Assembly (NCBI GenBank): GCA_030549335.1
Contig: CM060198.1
Location: 62,971,378-63,035,377 of the forward strand
Direction: 5' to 3'
Source of the DNA: Pontederia crassipes
Taxonomy: Eukaryota > Streptophyta > Magnoliopsida > Commelinales > Pontederiaceae
Length of the DNA stretch: 64,000 nt
The position numbers and the translations under genes were made by a program. Under the pieces are notes generated by a model. It was given only the letters and a program-made list of their open reading frames with translations. It was not told the DNA's origin and ran no database searches. Below are positions 1 through 13,600 of this stretch, one piece after another; the stretch's first letter is position 1, and each line of letters starts with the position of its first letter.

Positions 1-412
1 AAAGCTACATAACTCTGCCAATGGCTGTACTCTTACCCAAGTAAAACATGATGGAGAGTTTGTTTTGCAGGATGGATGGTTTTTAATTATAATTCATTGC
101 AACTTTTAGTTGAATATTTATTATGGATAATGGTTTTCACTATGCTAGTAAAACTTCCAATTTTTCTTAAAATTTAAGTTCTGTTTCCGGTTCAGGTTTT
201 TTTTGCAAATTTTCCATTATGTTCCTTTTTTTCCATCTCGGTTTTGCGTACTAGAAGGCCCAAGGTTCAAGTACAACAAAAATGCCTTCATATCCAATTT
301 GGATTATCACCAATGTCATGTATGCACTGTTATCTTTTTTCTTTCTTGTGATGGAACCGTTATCTTGTAGAACTATATTTCTTCAAGTATTGTTTTTTTA
401 GGCTATATTTCT

Positions 413-431
413 TTGACCCCTTAAAAAAAAG
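413..431 (+). mobile_element. micro-LINE insertion (poly-A stub)
   Basis: A 19-bp insert ending in CCCCTT plus eight A lies between direct repeats ggctatatttct (401-412) and ggttatatttct (432-443), 11 of 12 matching. It resembles the extreme 3' end of the LINE family seen at 5.3 kb. It lies in an intron of the WD40 gene. Confidence 0.5.
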
Positions 432-566
432 GGTTATATTTCTATGGCTTATTTGTGTTTTGGCATGCCATAGCGCTCAAAAAACTCTCTTAAAAAAGTA
501 ACACAAAAATTTTGGTAGTTATCCATTAATCTGATTTTATTTACTTGGTCTAATTTTTTTTCATAG

Positions 567-3500
567 GTTTGGGAAATCATCTACTCCAAGGATGGTTCTG
601 CGAAGGAAGTTTTGAAAGTAATGCAACTTAAGGGGCATAAGGTAAGTGCTGCAAATCATTAATCAATATCTCAGATACAATTACTTGTAATGATTTGTCT
701 ATTCCAAATCAGCAACTAATCAAGGTGAAATTAAAGCATTTGAGCTTTCTATTAGATAGATTTTGTGTCATCCTCAGAAACTGATATATGTCCAATAAAG
801 TCGGACATGGTGAATCTAGAGTTCATATAAGCATTTCTCTAATTTGCCATTTTCTTCTTTTCTTTAGTTCTTTTGGCACCAGTATGATATGATTCAAATT
901 GACAAAATACTAATGAATAAAATCTAAGTACCTGATTATTCTCTTTCCCTTAATCATCCCGTCAACTTTTCCTTTACTTTCCTATCCCTCATACTTGTTG
1001 TAGGCAGTTAACAGGTGAGCTGCTGATGTGAAAGTAACATATCGAACAAAGAAATCTAGTCCCTCAACTTCTTCACGTATCCCTCATCTTTATTATAGCC
1101 AGTTAGCAGGCAACCTGTGGGTGTGAAAGTGACATCATTAATTCAGTCAACACATTAATGTTTCAGTAACAGGAGAGGGTGGAGTTTTGGAGTCACCCCT
1201 TAAATGCACTCTTCGAAAAGGAAAGACTGTTTGTCGAATTATAACGGAGAGGCTCGGATTGAACTTTTTGAAGGGTGGAGTTAACTGTTTTCAACTTTAT
1301 TTTATAATTAGATCATCTTCAACTTCAGCTCATTCTTGTGATCATCCATCTTATATATTATAGTAAGTTTCTCCAACTTTTTTGTCGACATGAATAGACT
1401 GTATAGTCATATATTTCACCAAAATAAAAAATGACAGGACAATAAAAGGAAATCAAAGAGGGGCATTTTGTGATGGATCCCTAACTTTTCTTGGCAGTAG
1501 AAAGGATTGCTACAAGGTTTGGGCAGCCATCCAATTACTATTAAATCAGTAAGAAAAAAATCAACATCACTATTCTTAGGATTCCGTTGTTTGATGTCAT
1601 ACTTCTTAATTGTGTTCAATGTTGTCAAACTCGTAAATCGGAGTCGACATGGAAAGGCTAGGTAAACACGTAAAACGTGAGATCGTAACACGGATCGGCC
1701 GATTCTACCAAAATCATATTTTATACCAGCTTAGAACCTAATTTACTTATAAACTAATAATCCAATATGATTCAGAAAATGTAATAATAATTAATTATTT
1801 AATAATCTATGATTTATTAAGTTATAATAATTAACAAATTAGCAATACATTCCGAGAAACAACAGAAAACCAAAAAAATAAAAACTGTACTGAGTCACAA
1901 ACCAAAAAAAATAGGAGAGAGGACGAGGAAACCTAAAGACTGTACTGAGTCACAAACCAAAAAAAAAAGAAAACGGGAAACCAAAAAAAATAAAAACTGT
2001 AGAAGTAAAGAGGACGAGTGTCCTCCCTGCTCGAGCAAAGCCTTAGCTCGAACACGGTGGCTCTCCTTGTGAGCAGAATAGGAGAGAGAAGGAAGATGGA
2101 GAGAGGAGGGAGGAGCGAGAGAGGGGCGAACAAAAGCTGGCGCCGGCGAGCAGTGGCATGCCCCGAACAGCGGTGTGCGGCGGCGAACAGTGGCGGCGGC
2201 GAACAGCGGCAGCAGCGAACAGCGGCGGCGGGAAACAGCGGCGGCGGCGAACAGCGGCGTGCGGCGAACAGCAGTGGCGGCGAACACCAGCGGCGGCGGC
2301 GAACAGCAGCAATGTTGAACAGTTTGGATTTGGGACCTGAGAACTTAGGGCATAGCGTGAATCACGAACTCAGGTAACAAAAAAAAAAATAAAAAATGGT
2401 TTGGGTGGACTCGGCTGGACGCCGTGTCCACCGATTTTACGAGCCAGCATGCGATAAAATCGCGTGCTGGTTGAGAACGATTTTCCTTTGAGTTGACTCG
2501 TTTTCCTTGGATGATATCGTTTTCCACGAGTTAACTCGCGATTTTGACAACATTGATTGTGATGACATTGGCGTACTAATTACCAGAAAGAAGGGAAATT
2601 GTCTATAATAAGCAGTGCAGTGTTATCGTAACTGGATCTGATATTGAACTGACATGCTAACTGGTCGTGTTGGATCAGGTTCAATAGGAATGAACCAGAT
2701 TTTTAATAAAAATATATTTATAATTTAAAAGAAATAATACAATTAAACATTAAAAATACTTGTAATAATTTAGTAATAATAAATTATTGCTAAGTCATTT
2801 TATCTTGTTACCTACTTAGAAATATACTAAACTTATTTTTTCGAAAATAATTCTATTTTTAATCATTTTTACCTTTACTTTTACTTTCATTTTTTACTTT
2901 TTTTCTCTTTTTCATCATTTTTCTTGGTAAGCAACACTTTTATTTTGTTTCTCATTCCTTTTTTTTGGTCTCTGTTTTTTTCCTGATCCCTCTCTTTTTT
3001 TTCCTCCTGTTTAATCCTCTTATCTTTATCTTATACTACCTTTCTTATTTCTATTTTTTCTCACTTTTTTTCTCTTAAACACAATTTTCCTTTTTGTTTC
3101 TCCTTATTCTTTGCCGAAGATTCCTCTTTCTATGTTTAACCAGTATTCTTTGCCGACGAATCATCATTTTCTGTTTTTTCTCCATATTCCTTACCATAGT
3201 TATAATCAATCTTTTATTCTTTTCTCATTGATCAAGAGTGACGACCACTCCAACAAATCTTTGATTTTCTGCATTTTTTGTTCCGCATTCTTGGTGATTT
3301 GATCAAGACCATACCATCCAAGGACCTTTCCTTAGTTTTTTATGCTTTCTCAAATTTTTTACATGGACAAGTTTTAGGACTGTTCGCCACTTCACCGGTT
3401 TTTCCAGTTCAATGCGAGCCAATATGGTCACTCCATTTTCAGTTCTAGGCTTCTGACTGAACCAGTATACTAATTGTTTTGCGGTTAACCGGTGGTCCTG

Positions 3501-4640
3501 TCCAGTTCTAATAACATTGATAGTAAGTACAAGTGGCAGTTAAGGAAAGCAAGAAAATATAAGAGATAATCTTGTTATGTAATAGTTTCCGGTGATATCT
3601 AAGGGTACGGATAATTCGGCGATGGTTTTGAAAATCAGTGTCCTTTTTGACATAATGTGGCAATTCAATGATGTGACAACATGATGTTTATATGTCACTA
3701 CCATATCAATGTATTATCTGTTTACTGGTAATAATAGGTACAAGAGGAGGTCAAGCGAAGGAAGAGAAAGTTGGAGAGCTATTTTCTTTTATAAGTTGGG
3801 AGATGGTTAACAATTATTTGAGGGATAATTGCAAACTTTATCCAAAATCTTCCATTCTACCAAGACTGTGAAAACTTGATGGTACATCTAGTAACAATTA
3901 CTTTTTTCCATTAAATTATCCTTCTAACATTGAACAGAGTGTATGAGAGTATAAATGTCACTCAAACAGATATTTTTTTTGAGGGATCACTCAATCAGAT
4001 ATGAATTTGCCTAACAAGATTTTTCTTAATCTGAGGGTAATATTATTTCTAAACTTGAAGAAGAGGCAAGTATGCAAACTTTGAATGATGCTTTTTACAC
4101 TTCCTATTAGTGCTACTGAAGTCCGTGCTTTCAGCTCGAGTAATATATTATGTCTTATGGATCCTGGGGCATGGGAAGGCGAATTGATATCTTCGGAAGC
4201 AATTCCTATGGCAGTCTGGCGGGCCACAAAACCAAGGAGTAAATATGGCGTCATGGGAAAACGTATATCCTCCCATCTCCAATTGAGGTCTTGGAGTCCT
4301 TGATCTTCGCCGCATGAATGAAGCCCTTTTATCCAAATGGTTGTGCCAAATAATGGGATCGATTGATCACATTGGGCTCAACCTTCAATGCTTGCTATGG
4401 CAGAACGTTATCCTGGGAATCTAGGACTAGGAGAGTGGTATGTCATGGAGGCTCTTATTGCAAGAAAGGAATTGAAGCTATCCTCTCGAAGGTGGCACCT
4501 CATTTCGTCCCAAATCTTGGATTTGGAAATGAGGTCTCTTTGTGTCATGACCAATGTTGTCAAACACGTAAAACAAACTCGACATGGAAGACAAGAAAGA
4601 ACAGTAATCATGTACACATGACACTACCAATCCTACTAGA

Positions 4641-4677
<37 letters not shown>

Positions 4678-7600
4678 GCACGGGAAGAAACATTCTAATT
4701 TCGTTAACTCTTTTCAGCTCTCCACTTTGTGACTGCGGTTTTATGAGCTTCTAGCACTTCACCAGAGGATTGCCCCCTTTCGTACAGACGGATGAATGGG
4801 TTTGGACGTCAGACCCATTTTTTGCACGCTCCTTGGCCACCTCAGACTCAGAGCGGATTGTAGGCTCATATAGCGCTCTCGTGCACCGTTGAAAGTCAAG
4901 ATCTTTGCTTGGCTTATGCCGCATGAGAGGATCCTCACCAGAGTGTACAAGGTGAGATGGACGCCCCACACGGACACTTCTTGCATGCTATGTGGGGAGT
5001 CTGAGAGGAAGTCACACATTTATTCTTCAGTCATGGTGTGACCCGGGAGGTCTGGTCACATATGAGCATTTCAGGCCTCATTCCCATCATCTTTGGAGGA
5101 CTTTTGGCAGACATTGCAGGGACTTGGTAGACAGAGACAGGATTGGAGAGTTCGACTGGTGACTTTCTTGGTTGGTGCCTAGATCAGAAGTGGGTTTTGG
5201 CTAGGGCCTATACTTTTCACGTTTATGTCGCTCTCCGTTGGAGAGTGCTTACTTGTACATGATCCTTTTATATATATATGGACCTTCGGTAGTCATCCTT
5301 TTCCCCCTCAAAAATAAAATAAAATAAAGCATGAATCCAGCTTTCATTCTATTCCAAAATGTTAGCAAAATATACCAATACATATAACACATGACAATAC
5401 CTAATCTGAATTCTGTAAGACATGTAACAATCTATATAAGTTAATTAAAACTTAAGATTTAACAGTCAAAACAGGACAATAGTTTATTTTATTACTTTAT
5501 TATGTAATCCAAAATGAAAGAACAGAAGCTTCCTGCTCGCGATAGGCTTCTGTTCACGAGCAGGGAGCTCAACATACTGATGGCTTCTTGCTCAAGAGCA
5601 AGGAAGTTTCATTCTCTCTAGAAAAAGACTTCACTAGCAGTCTCTATGAGCAGGGAAGGCTCCTCCTGCTTGCGAGCAGGGAGCTCGATGCTTAGGGTGA
5701 GAGAGAGGGAGGGAGAGAGAGGAGGTACCAACAACAGTGGGCCCAACCTGCTTGGCGTGAGTGGCAGCAGCAATGGTGTGGGAGCAATGCATGAATGACG
5801 AACAGCAAGAGTGACCAGTGTGTGAGTGGGCACCAATTAGGCATGAACGATGTCAATCGCGGCATGTCTAGATCTACCTGCGATGGAGGATCAACGGAGA
5901 GCAAATGGAGGCCGCAGCATGTCTGTGGCAAATTTAGGGCATCACCATTTTTAGTGTGACTTTTACTTGATAGGTCATGTGTACATGATAAACTCTGGTA
6001 AAAAAAAACTGGGATTGGTGGCCACGAGCGAGCCCACTAGTCCTATGAGTCAGTACACGATTCTACCAAGTGCTAGCCAAAATGATACGGAGCAGGATCA
6101 AGCACGTTTTTCCAACATAGTCATAGAATCATCCGATTCTACAAGGGATGTGATTTTTTTTTTTTTGAGAAGAGAAAGGATGACCACCAGGTAGGTTGTC
6201 AATCGTGTATATATATATCACCAAAAAGAAACATCATATACAAGTGAAACACTCTCCAGTGGAGAGCGGCAAAAAAAGAGATGCTAACCAAAACCCCACA
6301 CCCGAAGAAGGTAACACATGTGATATACAATATTGTCCGCGTGACATCTCTCCCCACAAAAAAATGACATGGTTGCGCTGGAGCCAAATGGCCCAAGCAC
6401 CGGCCAAAAAAGTCGCCACAGGAAGTCTCCAACCCGATCCTTGTCTGCCAAGCTTTCTCATGACCTGCCAAAAGTCTGCCGCCACCAGGGGAACACCATC
6501 TGTAATGCTCGTCCGAGACCATATCTCGCGAGACACCCGACAACTGAAGAAAAGATGCGTGAGATCCTCCTCCGCCTCCCCACACATAACACGGGAGGTA
6601 TCCGCATGCGGCACCCACCGCGCCCTAACCGCAGAAGCCAAGCAAAGATCTTGACTTTCAGCGGCAAACGAGAGCGCCAAATGAGTCTGCAGTCAGCAGC
6701 TCTGAAGTTCGCTGAGTTCGACAACATTGGTTGTGATAATTGGTCAAACAAATGGGATTCTTTTTTTTTTCAAGTAATAAACAAACAAAGGGATTTTAGC
6801 CTCACTCTTCCCCCATCTCTTAGTACTAGCTACTGATGACAAAGCCTTCGTTGAAGACTGTTGGACACTAAGTTTCACCTCATGCCTCTTGGATCAACGA
6901 TCAGAGGAGTGAAGAGTTTCTCCTACTGATAGAACTCCTCTCTGGCCTATATCCTACTTTCTTTCAGCATTATGGCTGGTCATGGGCCTTGGGGCCTTTC
7001 AAGGTTCACAAAGCATACAAGTACATAGAAATAGGAAACATGGATTGATTAGAAGCTTCTTTTTTTTTGAGAGGGAAAAGGATGGCTCCAGGGATTGTGG
7101 TTGCCATCCATGTATCTATATAACTATGAGCCTTCTAAGAAAAAAACTATGAAATGATGAGCATGTACAAGTATGTGCTCTCAAGAAGAGAGTGGCAAAA
7201 AAAGGAAGATGTACAATTGTTAACCAAAACCCCACTCCCGAAGATGGAAAAAGGTATGGTGTACAATATCTTCAACCTGACATCTCTTCCCACTAAAAAA
7301 TGATCCCATTGTGTTGGAGCTAGATGGCCAGCAGGAAAGGTTGTCAGTGGTGCTCTCCAAAACTGCCTCTGTCCACAGCTGGCCCAGAGTGATTGCCAAA
7401 ATGTGCCAAAATGTCTCTGATGTAGACGGGAGATCCCCGAGGATGGTCGTCCGCCGCCAGACATGACGGAATACCAAAGGGCCAAAGAATAGGTGGGCAG
7501 TGACCTCCGCCTTGCTGCACAGTACATAGGATGTGTTTGTGCCAGGCGCCCATCTCGCCCCGTAAGCCCTAGTGAGAATCCTGCCGCATGAGCCAAGCGA

Positions 7601-10600
7601 AAATCTTAATCTTTAGCGGCACTCGGGAGTGCAGTCCACCCTGAATCTGTCCGGGGATGTGTGGACAGAGAAAAAGTAGAGATAAGGACTGCGAACCAAG
7701 AAGGTTCCTGATGGCCACACCCAATCGTTCGTCTAACGGGATCCGTGGGAAACGGGGCGATCCTTTGGTGAAGTGCCAAGAGCTCAAGAGACGCGTTGAC
7801 CTGGAAGCCGGGCCCTGAAGAGGGGAGTCAGGAGCCAGTGTTAGGGCCGCCGGCCCCCAACCAAATCTCAGTCACTGAAGCATCTGAGTTCGCCATCAGG
7901 GCCCACAGTTGGAGGAAGGATGCCAATAAAGGACCCCCAGGTAACCACTCCTGCTGCCAGAAAGAGAAGGCCTCCACTGATATGGTGTATGCTTTATCTT
8001 ATATATTGCATAAATGATAAGTGGTTGATGATTTTAACGCCCCGTCAGATTCCATGAAGTGTCCTTGGTGGAAAGGGATTTACCTTCCACCAAACTTGAT
8101 TATCTAGTTGTTGGTCTTTTGGATATGAGAATTCACAATAAAAATGGTTCATGAAACTGCTATAGCACATAATACCATTATTCTTTCCTTCTAAAAAAAC
8201 CATTATTCTTTAATTGTGGTTGGAAGAAATTAATGTTTTTGGGTCATATCCTCAAACCATTACTGCTTATTAAGAAATTAATGTCGAATCTCATGAACAT
8301 GGATCAACGAATCGGAATGGCGTCGTATGATCCATGTAGCCGACCCCACCTAGTGGGATAAGGCTTTGTTGTTGTTGTTGTTGATCCTCAAACCATTACT
8401 GCTAGAGTAACAAAAGATTCCCATTGATGTTAGGACATGGACTAAAGACACTTCTTTCTCCAATGATTTGTGGGTGGGGAACATGAGTCCTTCAACGATT
8501 CTCAATTTCAGATCTACTTTTGCTGGGGAGCACGTGAATTTACTTTTCTTTATATGTACCACCTCAATGATGTTACTTGTTGGTTCTGCACCCTATATTT
8601 CTATGTTCAATGCCCTTCACTTTCTGTTTATAATCAACTTTACAGAATTGGAGTACTAATAAGTAGGTTTTAAATGAACAATTTCAAGATAATGCTTCTG
8701 GACACATAATCGTATACTACCATCTGAAAAGGACAATTTGGTTACAATGAATACGTTGGCTAAAACTTGGCCTTTGCTAGAAAATTATCTTTTTAATACT
8801 TTTCTTCTATATGTATTTTCTGTGACATGTCTTTCATTTCATGAGGCATCTTTATTTGATATTTCTCAATTTATGTTTTGGGACTTATCATACTGTCATT
8901 TTCTTCAGAGTGCTGTGACATGCTTATGTTTCACACCAAACTCGGAGCAGGTAATCACAGCATCCAAAGATGGCTCTTTACGTGTATGGAATATCAATGG
9001 TATGTCCGCTGACACATCACTTCGGTTATTTCTCTTTGTCAGAAACTATTCACGGTTAAATTTTGCTACTTTCGCAAGCCATTCTAGCATACATCTATTT
9101 TCTTGTGTTTTTTATGCGTCTGGACAAATGTGAACATTAATCATCTCAATGAATTTTAGGTAATATGCAGAGGAAAGTGAGATGAAGCTTATTAAGATGT
9201 GAAAGAAATCTTCTAAAAAAAGATGTAAAAGAAATGAAAAATGTCGTGCTAAGCTTGCATATTTCTTGAAAAATTCAGATCCAAAGAAAATGTCTCATGT
9301 GTGATTACATCTTTTCTCAATGAAACAGTTAAGTTGAAACACTCATTTGACATGTCCAATTTTGTTTAGTGTAATATTTTATAAGTTGAAAACCTTGCTA
9401 TCCTTGACATATTATCAGCTGATTTTGGTTGGGATTGATCTTCTCTGATTTCCATATAAGGTGGTTCCAAGTGATTGGTAGCTATCCTATTTCAGCTGGA
9501 GAAAAAGCGTCATCTTCTCTGATTCTAAACATTTTGATTTGAAGAAAATAATAATTAAAAGAGACACCATTGAGGCAAATAAGAAACTGAACTGAAAGAA
9601 TGAACGTCATGTTTGCAGTTTGTACACATATTCATTAAGTATGCTCTCTGAAAAAGATGAAGGGAAGAGAATTGACAGAGTTGTCAAGAAGTATAATGTC
9701 TGAAAATGACAACAGTAACGTTAACATTTGTCAACTTGATTCAACCATTAGACACTAAGTACTTGTTCACACCAAAATTTCTTGCACAACCTAAATGTAT
9801 AACATAGAAGACAGTAGAGATCCTACATGTCGCAATAATCGTTAAAACCAAACCATCTAGTTCATATGGAAATAGATTAGCTAGAGATACTTCCTATGCA
9901 TCTTACATAGTAGGGTAGCCACAGCTATTAGGGATTCTACTTCTGCTTTAACATAATTTTGGTAGTTTTTATTCCATCATAGATTTTCAGCACTAGTTAT
10001 TTTTTGTCATCATAGGTTCAATTTTGGCTTGACATAAAGAAACTGCATTCGGTTAGAAATGATGACTTGATCATCAATTAGTAGTTATTGGAGTAAATTT
10101 CACATACGATCACCCAACTTTTGGGGTCTTCACGAATTTTAATTTGTAATCACATGCAATGTTGTCAAACACGTAAAATGGGCTCGACACGGAGGGTCGG
10201 CAAAACACGTAAATCGTGAACACGTAACATGACACGGCCGATTCTACCGGATTTTTATTATATATATATATATATACATACATACATACATAAATGTAAA
10301 TATATATGTATATATAAGTAATTAGTGGTGAGATGCAAATTCTTTTGAACTTATAAGTACCAAATGCAATATTACAACAACAACAAAGCCTTATCCCACT
10401 AGGTGGGGTCGGCTACATGGATCATACGACGCCATTCCGCTCTATTAGTAACCAAATGCAATATTACATAAGCAAAATTCTAATTTTAAGATCAATTCAT
10501 GATATTAACAACTATTTACTTATATATTAAAAATATTAATTCATGAAAAATTAACATCTCAAAAAATTATAATAATAACAGACTAATGGCAATTGATAAA

Positions 10601-13600
10601 TCAATAAATAATGTTAACAGTTAATTCATGAAAAATTAATACAACAACAACAACAACAAAGCCTTATCCCACTAGGTGGGGTCTGCTACATGGATCATAC
10701 GACGTCATTCCGCTATCGTTGATCTATGTTCATGAGATTCGACAGGGTTTTACGCTGGCTGTCGGAGAACACAACCCTCCTCCTTTATCCAAGCTTGGGA
10801 CCGGCTATAAAACATAGGCGGAGTTGACATTAAAAACTAATATGCAAGCTATTTCCGAACCTTTGTAAAATCTGGGGAGATTGCTAGTCTTGGATAACGC
10901 TTGCTCAGGGACAAGTAATCCCTCTCATCATCCAGCAAATGGAAAGGGAAAACCTTGCAGATGTAATCTCTCTTTTTTTCTCTAATGGGTGAACGATGCC
11001 TATGCAATGGCTCCCGATGTGGTGAAACCTGACGTGGTGTGATTGCACGCTTCTCATCCTTTAGTGAAGAAGAACCCCGATGATCCCTAACAATTCTTGG
11101 TGGAGTACGTTCGCGCACACGAATGCGATCACGTTCCCTCTCCTTTTCCCGAAGTTCACGAAGACAGATCCTTTCCCGTTCTCTTTCACGTTCTCTTTCA
11201 CGTTCCCGCTCCTCTCGTTCTCGTTCTCTATCCCTTGCTCGGATTAGCTCCCGACGATGTTCTTCATCCCTCTCGAGCTCTCGGCGATAAGCACTTCTGT
11301 CGTCCTTCCTTTCATCAACCATAGACGATCCAAGGCTTGGATAAGCACGAGACATTAATACATCATTAAAATTATAATAATAACAAAAATTAGCACATCA
11401 ATTCATAAAAAAAAATTCATGATCAATTCATAAAAAATTAAGACAACAATAAATTTAGAATAATAACAGTAGTTGGTGATCTCATTTTATTAAACAAATA
11501 TTAACAATAGCAGCACTATAAAAATTGTTTATAAAATTATAACATTAAAAAAAACTAAAAATGCCCTCTGTCCATGAGCGCCGCGGCGTCGACAGTAGGT
11601 CATATGCTGATGCCGTCGCCGCTGCGGAGAGCAGTGGAAAAAAGAAACGAGAAGCCGCTCACGTGCGCGGAGAGAAAGGGAAAAAATGCTCGGGTGTGCG
11701 AAGGGAGAGGGAGAAAAGGGGAAGGGAGAGAGGAGAGAAGGCCTGCTCGGGTGAGCGAAGAGAGAAAGGGAGAGGGAGAGAAGAGAAAGGGAGAGGGCGT
11801 ACCTGGTCGGCGACAGCATCAGGACAGCAGCAGAGAGTGGCGGCGGCGAAGTTAAGACATCAGTGACAGCAGAAGATGAGTGATGGCAGCAACAGCAGAT
11901 GAGCATCGTCGGCGACTGTGGCAGCAGGTCAGAGGCGGCAGCAGGACAGCGGCGACAGTGGCAGCAGGTCAGCGATGGAGGTGGCAGAGCAACATTGGCG
12001 GACAGGAAACAAAAGGAGGAAAAGATAGATGAGTGCCCGTCACAACTCATAAAAGGTAAAAAGAAGGGATTGTTGGATCGGTGGAGACGTGCGTCTCCAC
12101 CGATCTTACGGGCCAGCACGCGATTCTACCGCGTGCTGGCCAAAAATGTTTCTGCGTAGGATCGAGCACGATTTTCCTGGGTAGGGACGTAAAATCGTAC
12201 GATTCTACAATCTGAATCGCAATTTTGACAACATTGATCACATGGTCATCCAATTTTCGAAATGTTTCAGTTGCGGTCATCGTAACCAATTAAAATACTG
12301 AGGTGGTATCTGCGTCATCATTTTCTCTTTCCTCCACATCACATTTAAAATAATAAAAAAACATTCTCCATATCATATAAAATTAATACAATAATAAAAA
12401 TAAATTGAAAACGTCGATGTTGGGAGGAGATCGCTGCCTCTTTCTTCTCCGACACTGACGACGGAGGAGAGTGGAGGGTGTGGGGAGGAGGCTCTTTCTC
12501 TGAGAGAGAAATCTCTCACACAAACATGTGAGAGAATCTCTTTGACATGAGTGAGAGAGAGAAGAGTGCCATAGGCGTCAGTGCACCGATGCTGAACAAG
12601 AAAGAGAGAAGAGGCAACACCCTGTACAGAGGAGAGAAAGCAGAGGGGAGGAACCCCTCTCTTCTTCGGTGTGTGTCCGCGGCTCTGATGCTGGAGAAGA
12701 GAGGGGAGGGGGCGGCAACCCCTTCCTCTCGCACTCACTCTCTCTCTGTGACAGAGAGAGAGATTGCCCCAGGGCAGTGGCCCCCTCCCATCATCTACAG
12801 TTCTGTTTTTATTTTAATTATTTTATTAATTTTATATGACGTAGAGGAGTTCTTAAATTTTCTATTTTGATTTTTTATTATGATGTGACGTGGATTATAG
12901 AAAATGTTGACATGGATGCCACATCATTATTTTAACAGGTAAACTTTCAATTACTGATTATGATGAAATGTTTCGAAAGTTGGATGAAAATGATTGAAGT
13001 TCGATGATCATTTTGTGAAGAGCCCCAAAATTAAGTGATCATACATGAAATTTACTTGTATTTATTGAGATGGTTGTTAAGTGAGTAGATGAAGCCTGAC
13101 AGTAATATGAAAGCAAGTGACCTCTAGCCAGAAATGTTGTTTTGGAGTTGAAAATCGCTTTTTTTCTAAAGCCATCAAGATGAACAACAAGTATACAACA
13201 TTCATTTTTGTGTTCTTACAAAATGTGAAAAATATCAGACTAGTGCTAGACAAGTTTGAAATTTCGTCTTGAAATTGTTTTTCTATTCTCTCTTTTTTTA
13301 TATATATCTTTACTGTCTTGTAATTATAATGACTGAATTTGATCTGGCAACCAATATGGTCGATCATTCTGATTCACAGAAAGCTTAGTAGTGTCAGATT
13401 TCTCAATTTGGGAGAAAGCTACCTATGATGTTGTTATTGTTATTCCAATTTTATCTCCTCTTTAAGTGATGCCTGCAAAGGGTTAAAAGACACCAAGCTT
13501 ATCAGGCCTTCATTGTGGGATAAATGGATCATTTATCACAAATGATTAAAAAGGGTTCTGTTTATTGCTAAGATATTCATTTGTTGTCCAACACTAACTG

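Larger units (their letters stand above)
4552..6729. mobile_element. hAT-like CAATG element, copy 2, with nested LINEs
   Basis: Termini are caatgttgtcaaacacg on the left and cgacaacattg on the right, the same family as the elements at 1617 and 10157. A subterminal segment with cgattctacc, tgctagccaaaa and gattctacaa (about 6058-6147) matches the right side of copy 3. Candidate 8-bp flanks gtcatgac and gttgtgat agree at 5 of 8 positions, all differences being transitions, so the duplication is only suggestive. Two LINE 3' ends are nested inside (4740-5328 and 6154-6705). A block of inverted gagcaggaagc-like repeats occupies about 5527-5695. Confidence 0.6.
10157..12236. mobile_element. hAT-like CAATG element, copy 3, carrying a gene fragment (Pack-type)
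   Basis: Termini caatgttgtcaaacacg and gcaattttgacaacattg are inverted repeats. The flanks atcacatg at 10149-10156 and 12237-12244 are a perfect 8-bp duplication, and removing the element restores continuity of the host MITE. Inside are two Au SINEs, a CCAR1-like coding fragment (10849-11357) and a GC-rich block (about 11560-12000) with agcagcggcag-type repeats. No transposase is visible. The perfect duplication makes this the best-defined member of its family. Confidence 0.85.
10092..13056. mobile_element. long-TIR MITE (Mutator-like?) split by a hAT element
   Basis: The left end reads agtaaatttcacatacgatc and continues with cacccaacttttggggtctt. The right end, reversed, reads agtaaatttcatgtatgatc followed by a matching ttttggggctcttcac. 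Similarity continues for more than 100 bp once the internal hAT element (10157-12236) is removed: catccaa(t/c)tttcgaaa appears on both arms. Long inverted repeats without a transposase suggest a Mutator-like MITE, but I could not find a clear 9-bp target duplication. The remaining interior (about 12330-12900) is a pyrimidine-rich block with gagagag runs. Confidence 0.65.

Noticed and set aside
1883..1970. Short duplicated units with poly-A in hAT copy 1, resembling micro-LINE stubs
   Set aside because: The repeated unit includes the A-run itself, so this is a tandem duplication rather than an insertion between duplications.
11529..12159. Open frames of 80-196 aa inside hAT copy 3
   Set aside because: They are low-complexity, driven by agaggag and agcagcgg repeats, and differ in frame without conserved motifs.
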